A DNA stretch of 64,000 bases, taken from positions 310,001 through 374,000 of the forward strand of contig JAVBVS010000016.1 in assembly GCA_036677805.1 (NCBI GenBank), given 5' to 3'. The notes under the pieces are model-generated. The model ran no database searches. It saw nothing but the letters and a program-made list of their open reading frames with translations, and was not told the origin of the DNA. Within the stretch, counting starts at the first letter, position 1. Each line of letters opens with the position of its first letter. The stretch is from SIG78 sp036677805 (GTDB lineage: Bacteria; Verrucomicrobiota; Lentisphaeria; Victivallales; Victivallaceae). The translations under genes were made by a program, and so were the position numbers. This document shows positions 8,121 to 16,974 of the stretch, piece after piece.

Positions 8121-9902
8121 ATGAATATTGCGTTGTCATGGGCCGATTACCTGATTATCGTCCTCTATTTTGTTGCCATGCTTGCAATCGGCTGGTATTT
8201 TGCCAAAAATAAAAGCGACGCCGCGGATTTTCTGCTCGGCGGCCGCAAGATGCCATGGTTCCCGGTGGCGGTGTCGATGCTGATGTCGGTCTTTTCGACC
8301 TACAGTCTGGTGATGGGCCCCGGCGAAATCTACAATCACGGGTTGGACTGGGGGATTATTTCCCTTTTCACGCCATTCATCGGAGTGCTGTCGGTCCTGC
8401 TGTTCACCAAATTCTTCTTCAAGATTCAGGCGTTCACTCCGTTCGAATACCTGGCCTACCGCTATGACCCATATGTTCGATTGCTCGCGGCGCTCGGACA
8501 TTGCTACAGCTCGGTCCTCTACGGCGGGATGGTGCTGCTGACTACAGCCAAGATTTTTGAAGCCGCCGCCGGCTGGCCGTGCTGGGCGACGATTCTGGCG
8601 GTCGGCGGCATTTCAGTGATTTATACCGGCACCGGCGGACTGCGGGCGGTGGTATGGACCGATTTTGTCCAGTTTTTCGTGATGCTGGCGGGCATGGGCG
8701 GTCTGATCGTCACGCTCTGCTGGTTGACTCCCGGCGGCGCGGTGGGCGCAGTCACTTATGCCTTCGAACACGGCCACGGGCTGAGCCGCTTCAACGAAGC
8801 CGATTTTTACACGCTCTGGCCCTATGTCCGGCTGACCTTCTGGGCATTGCTGATCGAACGGGTTTTCGGCGCGCTCAGCACCGGCGTCAGCCAGATGACC
8901 GTCCAGCGGCTGATGGCCACCGGCTCGGTGCGCAACGCGGTCAAAGCGCAGTTTTCCAGCGCGCTGATTACCCTGCCGTTGTGTCTGCTGCTGGACTTCA
9001 TCGGGCTGGCGATTTACAGTTACTACGCGCAATTCCCGGACCCGCGGGTCACCGCGGGCGATCTGGCGCTCTTCACCTTCGTCGCGACCAAGCTGCCGCC
9101 GCTGCTGCCGGGATTGTTCATCGCGGCAGCATTGGCGGCGGCCATGAGTACGCTGTCGAGCATCTTCAACGGCGATGCCTCGGTCTGGCTCAAGGAAGTC
9201 TATTTGCCTTACCTCCGGCGGGATGCCGACGACCGGCGGCAGGTGAATTTTTCAAAATTCGCCACCATCGCCGTCGGAGCGCTGGTGATCGGCTTCGCCC
9301 TGATGCAGGATTTTTCGGCACGCTGGCTCGACCAGACGATGGTCGAAGTCGGGATGATCTTCGGAATTTTCACGGTAACGGTCGGCATTTTCAATTACGG
9401 GTTCGCAATTTTTTCACGCAAAGCCAGTTCGCTCTCATTCTGGAGCATGATTGCTTTCGGTTACGGGTTCAAGGTGGCGATGCTACTCTGGTACACCTTC
9501 AGCAAGCGCGGCGAAGTCACCTTCAAAGCCTCCGGCGACCTCGGATTGGCCGGTCCGCTCGGGCTGGAATGGGTGCTGTGCCCCGCCGCGGCCGCGCTGC
9601 TGCTGGTCCTGATCGGACTCTGGCGGATCCGGGTCCGGATGTGGCGGCTGAGCTGGTTCGTGGCGGCGCAAATCCCCGGGGCATTCGCAATGGGCTGCGC
9701 ATTGTGGTATTATTTCAGCCATACCGGAGATCCGACGCAGCCTCAGGTATTGAGCTTCACCTGGGTCGGCATACCGGGTCTTTTCGCAACCCTGCTCTAT
9801 ATGGCGGGCTGGCATCTCTTCGGGCCGGAAGTGGCGCCGGAACGTTATCAGGGACTGGTCTGGGGGTATTCCAACGGCGAAGTACACCAATTGGAAAATT
9901 AA
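8121..9902 (+). CDS. Sodium:solute symporter (SSS family)
   Basis: A 593-residue membrane transporter of the SSS family with about 13 or more hydrophobic helices. It shows the family start WADYLIIVLYFVAMLAIGWY, the FLLGGRKMPW loop and the GGLRAVVWTD segment after helix 5, typical of SSS sugar and sialic acid carriers. The ATG at 8121 has AGGAGA 11 bases upstream; the frame is open upstream but without similarity. The neighbouring nagA, YhcH and aldolase genes suggest import of an acidic or amino sugar with sodium. A sialic-acid carrier role is inference only. Confidence 0.9.
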   Translation: MNIALSWADYLIIVLYFVAMLAIGWYFAKNKSDAADFLLGGRKMPWFPVAVSMLMSVFSTYSLVMGPGEIYNHGLDWGIISLFTPFIGVLSVLLFTKFFFKIQAFTPFEYLAYRYDPYVRLLAALGHCYSSVLYGGMVLLTTAKIFEAAAGWPCWATILAVGGISVIYTGTGGLRAVVWTDFVQFFVMLAGMGGLIVTLCWLTPGGAVGAVTYAFEHGHGLSRFNEADFYTLWPYVRLTFWALLIERVFGALSTGVSQMTVQRLMATGSVRNAVKAQFSSALITLPLCLLLDFIGLAIYSYYAQFPDPRVTAGDLALFTFVATKLPPLLPGLFIAAALAAAMSTLSSIFNGDASVWLKEVYLPYLRRDADDRRQVNFSKFATIAVGALVIGFALMQDFSARWLDQTMVEVGMIFGIFTVTVGIFNYGFAIFSRKASSLSFWSMIAFGYGFKVAMLLWYTFSKRGEVTFKASGDLGLAGPLGLEWVLCPAAAALLLVLIGLWRIRVRMWRLSWFVAAQIPGAFAMGCALWYYFSHTGDPTQPQVLSFTWVGIPGLFATLLYMAGWHLFGPEVAPERYQGLVWGYSNGEVHQLEN

Positions 9903-9923
9903 CCGAATTCTAAGGAGATGCAA

Positions 9924-12773
9924 ATGATCAAACTGCAAAGCATTGTTCTGGCGTTGATTCTGGCCGGCGGGGCCTTCGGCGCGGCGGTCAGGCAAAAGCC
10001 ATTCGTCGGGTTCAACGACGCGAAAGATGCCGATTTCACCCGGTTTCCCGAGAAAAAAGTCTCGGCGCGCCGGATCGCCTTCCCCTATGCCACCCGGGCG
10101 CTGGCAATCGACCTGCAACGCCCGATGCGGCCGGAAAAGATTGTGCTGCCGTTGCATAAATTGACCCCCGCCAGTCCGGAAACGGAATCCGGCGCTGCCG
10201 GGCTCAAGGTTTTCGCCGGCAACGACCCCCAGGCGCTGCAACCGGTGTCCGCTCCTCAAATCACGGTGACTTCGGCAACGGTCGACGGCGCCGTCGTGGA
10301 AACCGTGACAGTGACCGGACTGCCGGAAGCACGCTATTTTCAGCTTTACGCCCCGCGCACCAAGCCAAGCTATGTTTACGGCCTGCTCGATGCCATGAAG
10401 GAAGTCGAAGTCTGGGCCGATGCTCCGGTCGGACCGGATCCGGCGATCGCCGATTACCCGGAATTGAAAACCCTCGATTCCGACTGGCTGAAGACCGCCC
10501 TGCCGCTGGCGGGCTGCGGTTTTCAGGATTTGATCGATGACGCCGCCGCCGCCACCCAGCCCTATCGCGGCCAGGGCGGCACGTCCCAGATCGGCTGGCC
10601 GTGGAAACGCCGGGTGATCGAATTCGCCCTGAACCAACCGGCGGATGTGGGACGCATCGTGCTCGATCTCGAAAAAATGGAAGCGCATCGTCCGGAAACC
10701 GCCACCGGTCTGGAAAAAGCCATCGTCTATGTGAGTGACGACGGACAAAAATTTCAGGCCGTCACCCCGGTCGTCACCACGGCTTATTATCGCATCGGGA
10801 ATGTGGTCTATGCCCGGGTCACGCTGGCAGGCAAATTTCCCGGCCGCTTCTTCCGGATTTACGCGCCGTGGAACAATGCCTTCTATGTTTACGGCACCCG
10901 CCGTTTGAACAATGCGATCAAGGCGCTGCCGGGTACGCAGGCCGCGATCGCGGAGTTCGCCGCGCCGCCGAGCGCCGGAGGCGCCTTTCCGGTGAGCTTC
11001 AAGCTCAACGGCATCGGCAAGGCCGCCGGGACAGCGACGATCCGGGACAAAAGCCGCAACGCCGTACTCTGGCAAAAGAGTTTTGCGGCAATTCCTGACG
11101 GTGAAAATTTCACCGCGACCGTCGATCCCGGCGCCAGCTCCGGCATCCTCGATCTGGAGCTGATCCTGATCGAGGACGGCGCCAGCTTCCCGTTGGTCCG
11201 GGAGACCCGGCTGCGCTGCAACACCGCCGATATCCTCCTGAAACCGCAGACCGCCGAAGGCTGGCGCAATACCGCCTTCCGACTTGGCGGCGTTCCGACC
11301 GATTTTCTGACTGCGGAGAAGGCCGGAGCCAAGGCCGAATTCGAAGTCCCTACCGACGGCAATTTCGCCATCTACGCCACCATCCGGGGGCGCGGCGGTT
11401 TCAAGGTCAAGACGCCGCAGTCGGAACGCGATCTCGCCTTGCAGCTGTGGCATCCGGCCGACGCCGCCGACGCTCTGGCCGGCGAATCCTTTGCCGGTGC
11501 GGCAGCCTTGAAGAAGGGCGACCGCATCACGTTTGAAGCGGTCGGTTCCGGCGCGGAACTGGGTCCGGTCAAACTTTCGCCACTCAGTACGGAGAAGATG
11601 GCGCTTTACGCCGCACCGCCGGAAGTCAAACCGACGGTAATTCTCCATGCCGACGGCTACAGCGACTTCTTTTTCCGGGAAGTCACCCCCGCCGAATTGG
11701 AACAGCGCATCGACAATGCCAAAGCCACCGGAGTCTTCGCCTACGACTGGTGCGTCGGCACCAGCGCGGTCAATTACCCGAGCAAAGTGGCCACGGAGTT
11801 CGGACAGCAAAAGGACGTGAAATTCTACCGCGACGGCGACCGACTGGCCGCCGAACGGTTGCAGCAGCTGCTGAGCACGGGCCGCGATCCGATCCGGATT
11901 CTCCGCGACCGCAGCCGGGCCGACGGCTTGCGCTTCTCGGTCACGCAACGGGCCAATGCCTATTATACCAACGGCACCTCGATGAACGCCCAGTATCTGA
12001 TCGACCATCCCGAATTCTTCATGGTCGGCGTCGACGGCAGAAAACACGCCCAGCCCAGTTACGCTTATCCGGAAATCCGTAAATTTTATCTCGACATGAT
12101 CCGTGAAATCGCGGCCTACAAGCCCGACGCCATCGTGATCGAATTTCTGCGCCATCCGCCATTTTTCCTCTACGATCCGCCGCTGGTGGCCGAATATACC
12201 CGGCGTTACGGCCAATGCACGCCTCAGGATTACATGAATGACAACTGGAAAACGATGATCGGGGAAATCATGACCGAACATCTGAAGAACGTGCGGCAGG
12301 CGATTGATGAAATTTCCCCCGGCACCGCGCTGGAAATCAGCTTCGACTATCAGGATTATGCCAAACACGGCATCGATCTTCCCGCCATTCTGGCGGCCGG
12401 ACTGGTCGATGTGATTTCTCCCGGAATTTATCAGATCGGCAGCCAGAAGACCTTTCCGCTGGAGCCTTTCACCGCGATGATCCGGAAATCGCCGCGCCCG
12501 GTGCTCCTGATCCCCCGCGTCGAAGCCACCATTTATGGCGGCGATCCCACGCCCGAGGAAGAAAAAGGGCTGGTCAAGATCGAACGCCGGAATCTGTCCG
12601 AAACGATGTTCAAAGCGATCTTTGCGGAGTTTCTGGCGCAGGGCGCTGACGGTCTCCGGCCTTTCAACGCCGGCAGCGGCAATCTGGCGCGCATTCTGGC
12701 CGACCGGTCGGAACTGAAACGTTTCGTCGTCTTCGAACAGCCGCTGCTGGATATCCGAACCTCGGTTTATTGA
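9924..12773 (+). CDS. Secreted discoidin-like and barrel-domain protein, putative glycoside hydrolase
   Basis: A 949-residue secreted protein. A signal peptide is visible (hydrophobic IVLALILAGGAFGA near residues 8-21). The N-terminal half holds two similar beta-rich modules, each with the RFFRIYAPWNNAFYVYG or YFQLYAPRTKPSYVYG signature, a repeat of discoidin (F5/8C) character. The C-terminal third (about 590-940) looks like a TIM barrel of a glycoside-hydrolase-like family, with acidic residues in DAIVIEFLRHPP and LEISFDYQDY. No CAZy family can be named by eye. Two in-frame ATGs exist (9918, 9924); AAGGAG favours 9924. It follows the symporter closely and probably acts on a substrate-linked glycan. 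Confidence 0.65.
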   Translation: MIKLQSIVLALILAGGAFGAAVRQKPFVGFNDAKDADFTRFPEKKVSARRIAFPYATRALAIDLQRPMRPEKIVLPLHKLTPASPETESGAAGLKVFAGNDPQALQPVSAPQITVTSATVDGAVVETVTVTGLPEARYFQLYAPRTKPSYVYGLLDAMKEVEVWADAPVGPDPAIADYPELKTLDSDWLKTALPLAGCGFQDLIDDAAAATQPYRGQGGTSQIGWPWKRRVIEFALNQPADVGRIVLDLEKMEAHRPETATGLEKAIVYVSDDGQKFQAVTPVVTTAYYRIGNVVYARVTLAGKFPGRFFRIYAPWNNAFYVYGTRRLNNAIKALPGTQAAIAEFAAPPSAGGAFPVSFKLNGIGKAAGTATIRDKSRNAVLWQKSFAAIPDGENFTATVDPGASSGILDLELILIEDGASFPLVRETRLRCNTADILLKPQTAEGWRNTAFRLGGVPTDFLTAEKAGAKAEFEVPTDGNFAIYATIRGRGGFKVKTPQSERDLALQLWHPADAADALAGESFAGAAALKKGDRITFEAVGSGAELGPVKLSPLSTEKMALYAAPPEVKPTVILHADGYSDFFFREVTPAELEQRIDNAKATGVFAYDWCVGTSAVNYPSKVATEFGQQKDVKFYRDGDRLAAERLQQLLSTGRDPIRILRDRSRADGLRFSVTQRANAYYTNGTSMNAQYLIDHPEFFMVGVDGRKHAQPSYAYPEIRKFYLDMIREIAAYKPDAIVIEFLRHPPFFLYDPPLVAEYTRRYGQCTPQDYMNDNWKTMIGEIMTEHLKNVRQAIDEISPGTALEISFDYQDYAKHGIDLPAILAAGLVDVISPGIYQIGSQKTFPLEPFTAMIRKSPRPVLLIPRVEATIYGGDPTPEEEKGLVKIERRNLSETMFKAIFAEFLAQGADGLRPFNAGSGNLARILADRSELKRFVVFEQPLLDIRTSVY

Positions 12774-12802
12774 ATGATCCTTTGAAAGGAGCGTAAAACA
12801 AG

Positions 12803-13291
12803 ATGATTTTCGATCAATGGTGCAATTTTCTGAATTATGCCGCACTGCTGCCGGAAGCGGCGGAGGCCGTGGCCGCGTTCCGGCGCAACGCCGCGCCGGA
12901 TATGGCCGCCGGGTCGTGGGAATTGCACGGCAAATTGGCCAGAGCGTCAGTCTTCGACTCCCAAACCACGCCGGAACTTGCCCGGGCGGTCTGGGAAATC
13001 CACCGCGACTATGCCGACATTCAGACCCTGCTCTGCGGCGCCGAACTCAATTACTGCCGCCTGTCCGCCGCCGGCCTGACGCCGACCATGGAATTCGATG
13101 TCGAAAAAGACTACCGGTTGTTCCAGCCGGAGCTCGAATCCGCGCTGCAATTGACGCTGACGCCGCAGACATTCGCGATTTATTGGCCGGAAGAAGCGCA
13201 TATCACCAGTTTCACCGTCGGCGACGGCGTACAGCCGATCCGCAAAATCGTATTCAAAATTCACCGGTCATTGTTCAGCCAAAGAGGATGA
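12803..13291 (+). CDS. YhcH/YjgK/YiaL (NanQ-like) family protein
   Basis: A 162-residue cupin-like protein of the YhcH/YjgK/YiaL family. The diagnostic WEIHRDYADIQ lies near residues 64-74 and a second metal-ligand motif WPEEAHITS near 132. In E. coli YhcH (NanQ) sits in the sialic acid operon and speeds anomerisation of N-acetylneuraminate; YiaL and EbgC are related sugar enzymes. Its presence between a nag/symporter block and NAL-type aldolases supports a sialic-acid-like or related acidic-sugar pathway. AAAGGAG precedes the ATG. Confidence 0.88.
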   Translation: MIFDQWCNFLNYAALLPEAAEAVAAFRRNAAPDMAAGSWELHGKLARASVFDSQTTPELARAVWEIHRDYADIQTLLCGAELNYCRLSAAGLTPTMEFDVEKDYRLFQPELESALQLTLTPQTFAIYWPEEAHITSFTVGDGVQPIRKIVFKIHRSLFSQRG

Positions 13292-13296
13292 ATACC

Positions 13297-14034
13297 ATGA
13301 AGAGGAGCAGATTTTTCACGCTCATCGAACTCCTGGTGGTGATCGCCATCATCGCCATTCTGGCGGCCATACTGCTGCCGGCGCTGTCGGCAGCGCGCGA
13401 ACGTGCCAAGGCCGCGCATTGCGTCGCCAATGAAAAGCAGATCGGATTGTACCAGCTGATGTACGCCCAGGATAACGACGAACAGTTCACCACCGGTTAT
13501 TATCTGTCCCCGACGACCAAAAACTGGAATGAGTTCATGACTCCGTACATCGGCACCACGCTCGGGTACGCCGCCCGTGATACCAGTCGCGATTTCCTGG
13601 TCTGCCCGTCGCTGCCGCCGGCACAATTCGTCAACCGCGGTTATACTTACGGCATGGCCCGCGCCGCCAATGATTATCCGAGCGGCGCGGCGGGTTCCGG
13701 AGGCGGTTTCACCACCATTTTGATCGGCAAAATTCCGGATGTATCAAAACTCGCGATTATCGCCGAGGCGGCCAGCAAATTGACCATCAACGATGCCGGG
13801 CTCTCAATCGGGGACATCATTTCGCGGGCGTACTGGGGAATTTCGTTATCCAGCACCTCCTATTTTCCGGTCTATTTTCACCACAACAACATGGCCAATT
13901 TTCTCTATGCCGACGGCCATGTCGATCCCCTCGCGCTGGATGGCTATGTCGAGGAGGCTTCGGAACGCATCCTCGGCACCAAAATTTATTATCTCGACGA
14001 CAACGGTGACGTCCAGAACAAAGCCAAACAGTAA
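13297..14034 (+). CDS. Prepilin-type protein with H-X9-DG domain
   Basis: A 245-residue pseudopilin. The N-terminus KRSRFFTLIELLVVIAII is a class III signal cleaved by a prepilin peptidase before the phenylalanine, followed by a long hydrophobic helix. The C-terminal motif H-N2MANFLYA-DG fits the H-X9-DG pattern of the processing-associated domain widespread in Lentisphaerota and Planctomycetota. The start at 13297 lies 9 bases after AGAGG; an ATG at 13288 overlaps the previous stop but has no spacing. The function of these proteins is not established; they accompany secreted glycan-active proteins here, so a role in export or surface display is inferred. Confidence 0.85.
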   Translation: MKRSRFFTLIELLVVIAIIAILAAILLPALSAARERAKAAHCVANEKQIGLYQLMYAQDNDEQFTTGYYLSPTTKNWNEFMTPYIGTTLGYAARDTSRDFLVCPSLPPAQFVNRGYTYGMARAANDYPSGAAGSGGGFTTILIGKIPDVSKLAIIAEAASKLTINDAGLSIGDIISRAYWGISLSSTSYFPVYFHHNNMANFLYADGHVDPLALDGYVEEASERILGTKIYYLDDNGDVQNKAKQ

Positions 14035-14065
14035 TTTCAGCCCCATCCGGAAAGGATTGCCGGTT

Positions 14066-14164
14066 ATGAAAGAATTTCGCGAACGGATACGCCTTGCCTC
14101 TACCGGTCCGGCCGGGTTCAGCATTCCTGTATCATCAATGCAACCGGAAAGGATAAAATCATGA
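14066..14164 (+). pseudogene. N-terminal remnant of a DHDPS/NAL-family aldolase
   Basis: A 32-codon frame whose product begins MKEFRERIRLASTGPAGFSI. It aligns with the start of the intact aldolase at 15059 (MEDLKAHVRFALTGPVCSI), sharing spacing and the TGP-SIP core. It then breaks off and stops inside the start codon of the next pseudopilin. I read it as the stump of a duplicated aldolase cut by insertion of the pseudopilin gene. It could also act as a short translated leader for that gene, because the stop and start overlap as ATGA. Confidence 0.5.
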
Positions 14165-14886
14165 ACAAAGACAGAGTATTTACCCTCATTGAACTCCTCG
14201 TGGTGATCGCGATCATCGCCATTCTGGCGGCCATGCTGCTGCCGGCGCTGTCGGCGGCGCGCGAACGCGCCAAGGCCGCCAGCTGTCTCAGCAATCTGAA
14301 ACAGATGGGATTGTATGCCACACTCTACGCCTCCGATCACGCCGGCGCGGTCTGCGTATACGCCTCGCCCGGCGGCGTTTCCAAGTTCTGGACTACCCTC
14401 TGGGAAAATTATATGGATACGGATACCAAAAATACCATGCTCTGCCCGTCCATTCAACCCGGCTACTTCATGGCACACAACTTCACTTACGGCATCTGTT
14501 ATCAGGCCAAGGATTACTCATCCGACGTCTTTCAGTCGACCAGCGCCTACGCCATGGTGCGGACCGAAAAATCCGCCGATCCGGCGGCACTGGCGCTGGG
14601 CGGGGAATCGGCCTGGCAATATGCCAGCGGCTATACCTCGGGAAAAATCGTGATCAATCCGGGCTGGACGCAGCACGTCATGTGGCAACTGACTTACAGC
14701 GCCGGCAACGGCAATGCCCAGTTCCGCCATGCCAACCGCATGAATGCCATGTATGGGGACGGCCACGCCGCCTCGGTCGGCATGGATGAATTCGCGGCGG
14801 AAGCCAAAACCCGGGTGGGAAGCGCGGCGACGGCGGTTTACCTGCTCGATGCCGATTTCAAAACTCATACCTACAGCATTCCGTAA
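14161..14886 (+). CDS. Prepilin-type protein with H-X9-DG domain
   Basis: A 241-residue paralogue of the preceding pseudopilin, sharing the N-terminal KDRVFTLIELLVVIAIIAI signal and the ALSAARERAKAA stretch. The C-terminal motif H-ANRMNAMYG-DG is an exact H-X9-DG. A GGAAAGGA ribosome binding site lies upstream. The first 45 residues are nearly identical between the two copies and the rest is diverged, the pattern expected if the signal part is under strong processing constraint and the body is fitted to a different partner. Confidence 0.85.
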   Translation: MNKDRVFTLIELLVVIAIIAILAAMLLPALSAARERAKAASCLSNLKQMGLYATLYASDHAGAVCVYASPGGVSKFWTTLWENYMDTDTKNTMLCPSIQPGYFMAHNFTYGICYQAKDYSSDVFQSTSAYAMVRTEKSADPAALALGGESAWQYASGYTSGKIVINPGWTQHVMWQLTYSAGNGNAQFRHANRMNAMYGDGHAASVGMDEFAAEAKTRVGSAATAVYLLDADFKTHTYSIP

Positions 14887-15058
14887 AAAAGCACAAAGGG
14901 ACGAAACCATAAGCCTTGGTCAAGCATAACATGCATGTCGGTGCGGCGAGGCGGCAATCCGCCGCGTTCGCCCGCAACATTCAAGATCGTATGATGGAAT
15001 TCACCGCAGTTGATTGACGTCGATCGGACATTCAATTGCCAACCCAGGAATATTGACG

Positions 15059-15973
15059 ATGGAAGATTTAAAAGCCCATGTCCGCTTCGCGCTCACCGGA
15101 CCGGTGTGCTCGATCCCGACCCCCTTCACCGCCGATGACGAAATCGATTTCGACGCGGTGGCGAAGATGATCGATTTTCAGATCGCCAGCGGTTTCAGGA
15201 TGATTTTCCTGACTCCCGGCAACAGCCATTACAACAGCATGAACGATGCCGAAATGGCCGCCATCTGCCGCTTCACGGTCGAACACACCCGCAAACGCGC
15301 GCTGGTCTGCGTGACCGAATTCGGCCACATCGCCAGGCGCACCTTTGAATTCGCGCATTTCGCCAAAGAGTGCGGCGCCGATCTGTTTTTGCCCTTCCCC
15401 TGCAACTGGGCCAATTCCGCCGACATCGAAAGTCTGGCCGACTATTATGTCGAAACCGGCAAAATCATCCCGCTGATGCTGATTTTTTCGCCGCTCGGCG
15501 GCACCGACGCCGGGATCATCAATATCCAGAAAACCCTCGAACGTTCCAATGCGGTGCTGGCCATCAAGGACGACAGTTGCAACGCCGTTTCGCGCCGCCT
15601 CGCCGCCGCGGTCGGAGATAAGGCCGCGGTCTTCGCCGGCGGGCAGAAGCAGAACTTCCTGAACATCCAGCCCTATGGCGCGACCGGCTATCTGTCGACG
15701 CTGGGCATGTTCCGACCCGATCTGGCGTGGAACTTCTGGCAGGCCTGCGAACGGAGGGAGTTTTCCGGAATGAGCGCGGTCATCCGCGATTACGACTGGC
15801 CCTATTTCGATTTGCTGGTCAAACAGCCGGGCGGGTTCGACGCCGGAATCAAGGCCACGCTGGAGCTTTTCGGCTTCGGCAGCCGCCGCCGCCGCGCACC
15901 GTACCGTAATCTCAATGACGCGGAAATGGAGCTTTTCACCCAGGCGCTGCGCGAGTTGAATATTTTGAAGTGA
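15059..15973 (+). CDS. Dihydrodipicolinate synthase/N-acetylneuraminate lyase family aldolase
   Basis: A 304-residue class I aldolase of the DHDPS/NAL superfamily. The Schiff-base lysine is in VLAIKDDSC near residue 176. The usual GTTGE loop is replaced by TPGNSHYNSM, so it is not a canonical DapA or NanA. The start at 15059 has AGGA 9 bases upstream. It overlaps the next aldolase region by a few bases in some start choices and the pair is clearly co-transcribed. Likely role is retro-aldol cleavage or dehydration of a 2-keto-3-deoxy sugar acid or sialic-acid-like compound feeding NagA. Confidence 0.8.
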   Translation: MEDLKAHVRFALTGPVCSIPTPFTADDEIDFDAVAKMIDFQIASGFRMIFLTPGNSHYNSMNDAEMAAICRFTVEHTRKRALVCVTEFGHIARRTFEFAHFAKECGADLFLPFPCNWANSADIESLADYYVETGKIIPLMLIFSPLGGTDAGIINIQKTLERSNAVLAIKDDSCNAVSRRLAAAVGDKAAVFAGGQKQNFLNIQPYGATGYLSTLGMFRPDLAWNFWQACERREFSGMSAVIRDYDWPYFDLLVKQPGGFDAGIKATLELFGFGSRRRRAPYRNLNDAEMELFTQALRELNILK

Positions 15974-15999
15974 GCGGTTTTATGTGGAATGAATCTTTT

Positions 16000-16908
16000 A
16001 TGAGCACCGTCTGGTCGGCGGCCCCGACGCCGTTCGACCGGCATGGACAGCTCGACCTTGAGGCGGTCAACAAACTGGCCGACCATCACGACCGTCTCGG
16101 CATCCGCGGCGTATTCATCGGCGGCACCGCCGGAGAGGGGCCGCTGCTCCCGCGGCGGATGCTCTTCGAGCTCGCCCGGGCAACCGTCGCGGCCAATGCC
16201 GGACGCATGGCGACCGCGCTCCAGATCACCGACAATTCGGCCGAGCGGATGATTGAAAACATCCGTTATTTCACCGCCGCCGGAGTCGATCTGTTCGTGA
16301 TCGCGCCGCCGTTCATGTGCCTCCAGCCGACCCAGGAGTATCTCTTCGAGATGTACCGCAGGGTGATCGAAGCCAGTCCGATTCCGGTAGGCATCTACCA
16401 TCGAGGCAAGAGCGCCGCGGTGGCGATCGCGCCCGAAACCATCGTCCGGCTGGCCGCGCTGCCGAACGTCGTGACGCTCAAGGACAGCGCCTGTACCGAG
16501 GAGGACACCCGCGCCATCATCGCCGCGCGCGACATGCTTCGCGGCCGGAAGCCGTTTTTCGCCTATTCCGGCAACGAATTCGACTGCGTCGGCGCCGCGT
16601 GCGCCGGTTACGACGGCATGATGATCGGCGGCGCCTGTTTCAACGGACGTCTGGCCCAAGCGGTGTTCGAACTCGCCCGCAACGGGCGGCTCGATGAAGC
16701 GACGGCGCTTCAGGAACGCCTGAACGAGCTGATGTACGACTGCTTCGGCGGCCGCTCCATCAGCTGCTGGCTGGCCGGGGAAAAACAGATACTGGTTGAA
16801 CTCGGCATTTTCCAGACGCCGCTCTGTCTGATGAATTATCAGCTGACGCCGGAATGCGCCGCGGCAATCCGCCGGGCGGTCGTCCGCGAAGCGGAGTGGC
16901 TGCGCTGA
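16000..16908 (+). CDS. Dihydrodipicolinate synthase/N-acetylneuraminate lyase family aldolase
   Basis: A 302-residue second DHDPS/NAL-superfamily aldolase. It keeps the substrate carboxylate loop GGTAGEGPL near residue 43, a tyrosine in GIYHRGK near 131-137 and the Schiff-base lysine in VVTLKDSAC near 163. It is only distantly similar to the copy before it, so this is not a simple duplication. Start is uncertain: 15970 (GTG), 15982 and 16000 are all possible; 16000 gives the family-like beginning MSTVWSAAPTPF. A strong terminator follows the stop. Confidence 0.8.
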   Translation: MSTVWSAAPTPFDRHGQLDLEAVNKLADHHDRLGIRGVFIGGTAGEGPLLPRRMLFELARATVAANAGRMATALQITDNSAERMIENIRYFTAAGVDLFVIAPPFMCLQPTQEYLFEMYRRVIEASPIPVGIYHRGKSAAVAIAPETIVRLAALPNVVTLKDSACTEEDTRAIIAARDMLRGRKPFFAYSGNEFDCVGAACAGYDGMMIGGACFNGRLAQAVFELARNGRLDEATALQERLNELMYDCFGGRSISCWLAGEKQILVELGIFQTPLCLMNYQLTPECAAAIRRAVVREAEWLR

Positions 16909-16930
16909 TCCATCGGATTGCGACGCTCAC

Positions 16931-16967
16931 GCCGGCCCGTTCCCGGAAAGGAACGGGCCGGCTTTTT
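16931..16967 (+). terminator. Rho-independent terminator after the aldolase operon
   Basis: A perfect 13-bp stem (16931-16943 with 16950-16962) closes a six-base loop CGGAAA and is followed by TTTTT. It ends the rightward nagA-to-aldolase transcription unit, and lies at the convergent end of the leftward methyltransferase gene. Confidence 0.9.
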
Positions 16968-16974
16968 CCGATCA

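Noticed and set aside
9483..12845. Very long open frame (over 1100 codons) on the minus strand opposite the secreted 949-residue protein
   Set aside because: It is a compositional shadow in GC-rich DNA: low-complexity Arg/Gly/Asp-rich product, no domain, and fully antisense to a gene with signal peptide and domains.
14949..14963. GGCGG-CAAT-CCGCC hairpin before the first aldolase
   Set aside because: Short stem, no T-run, common by chance at this GC content.
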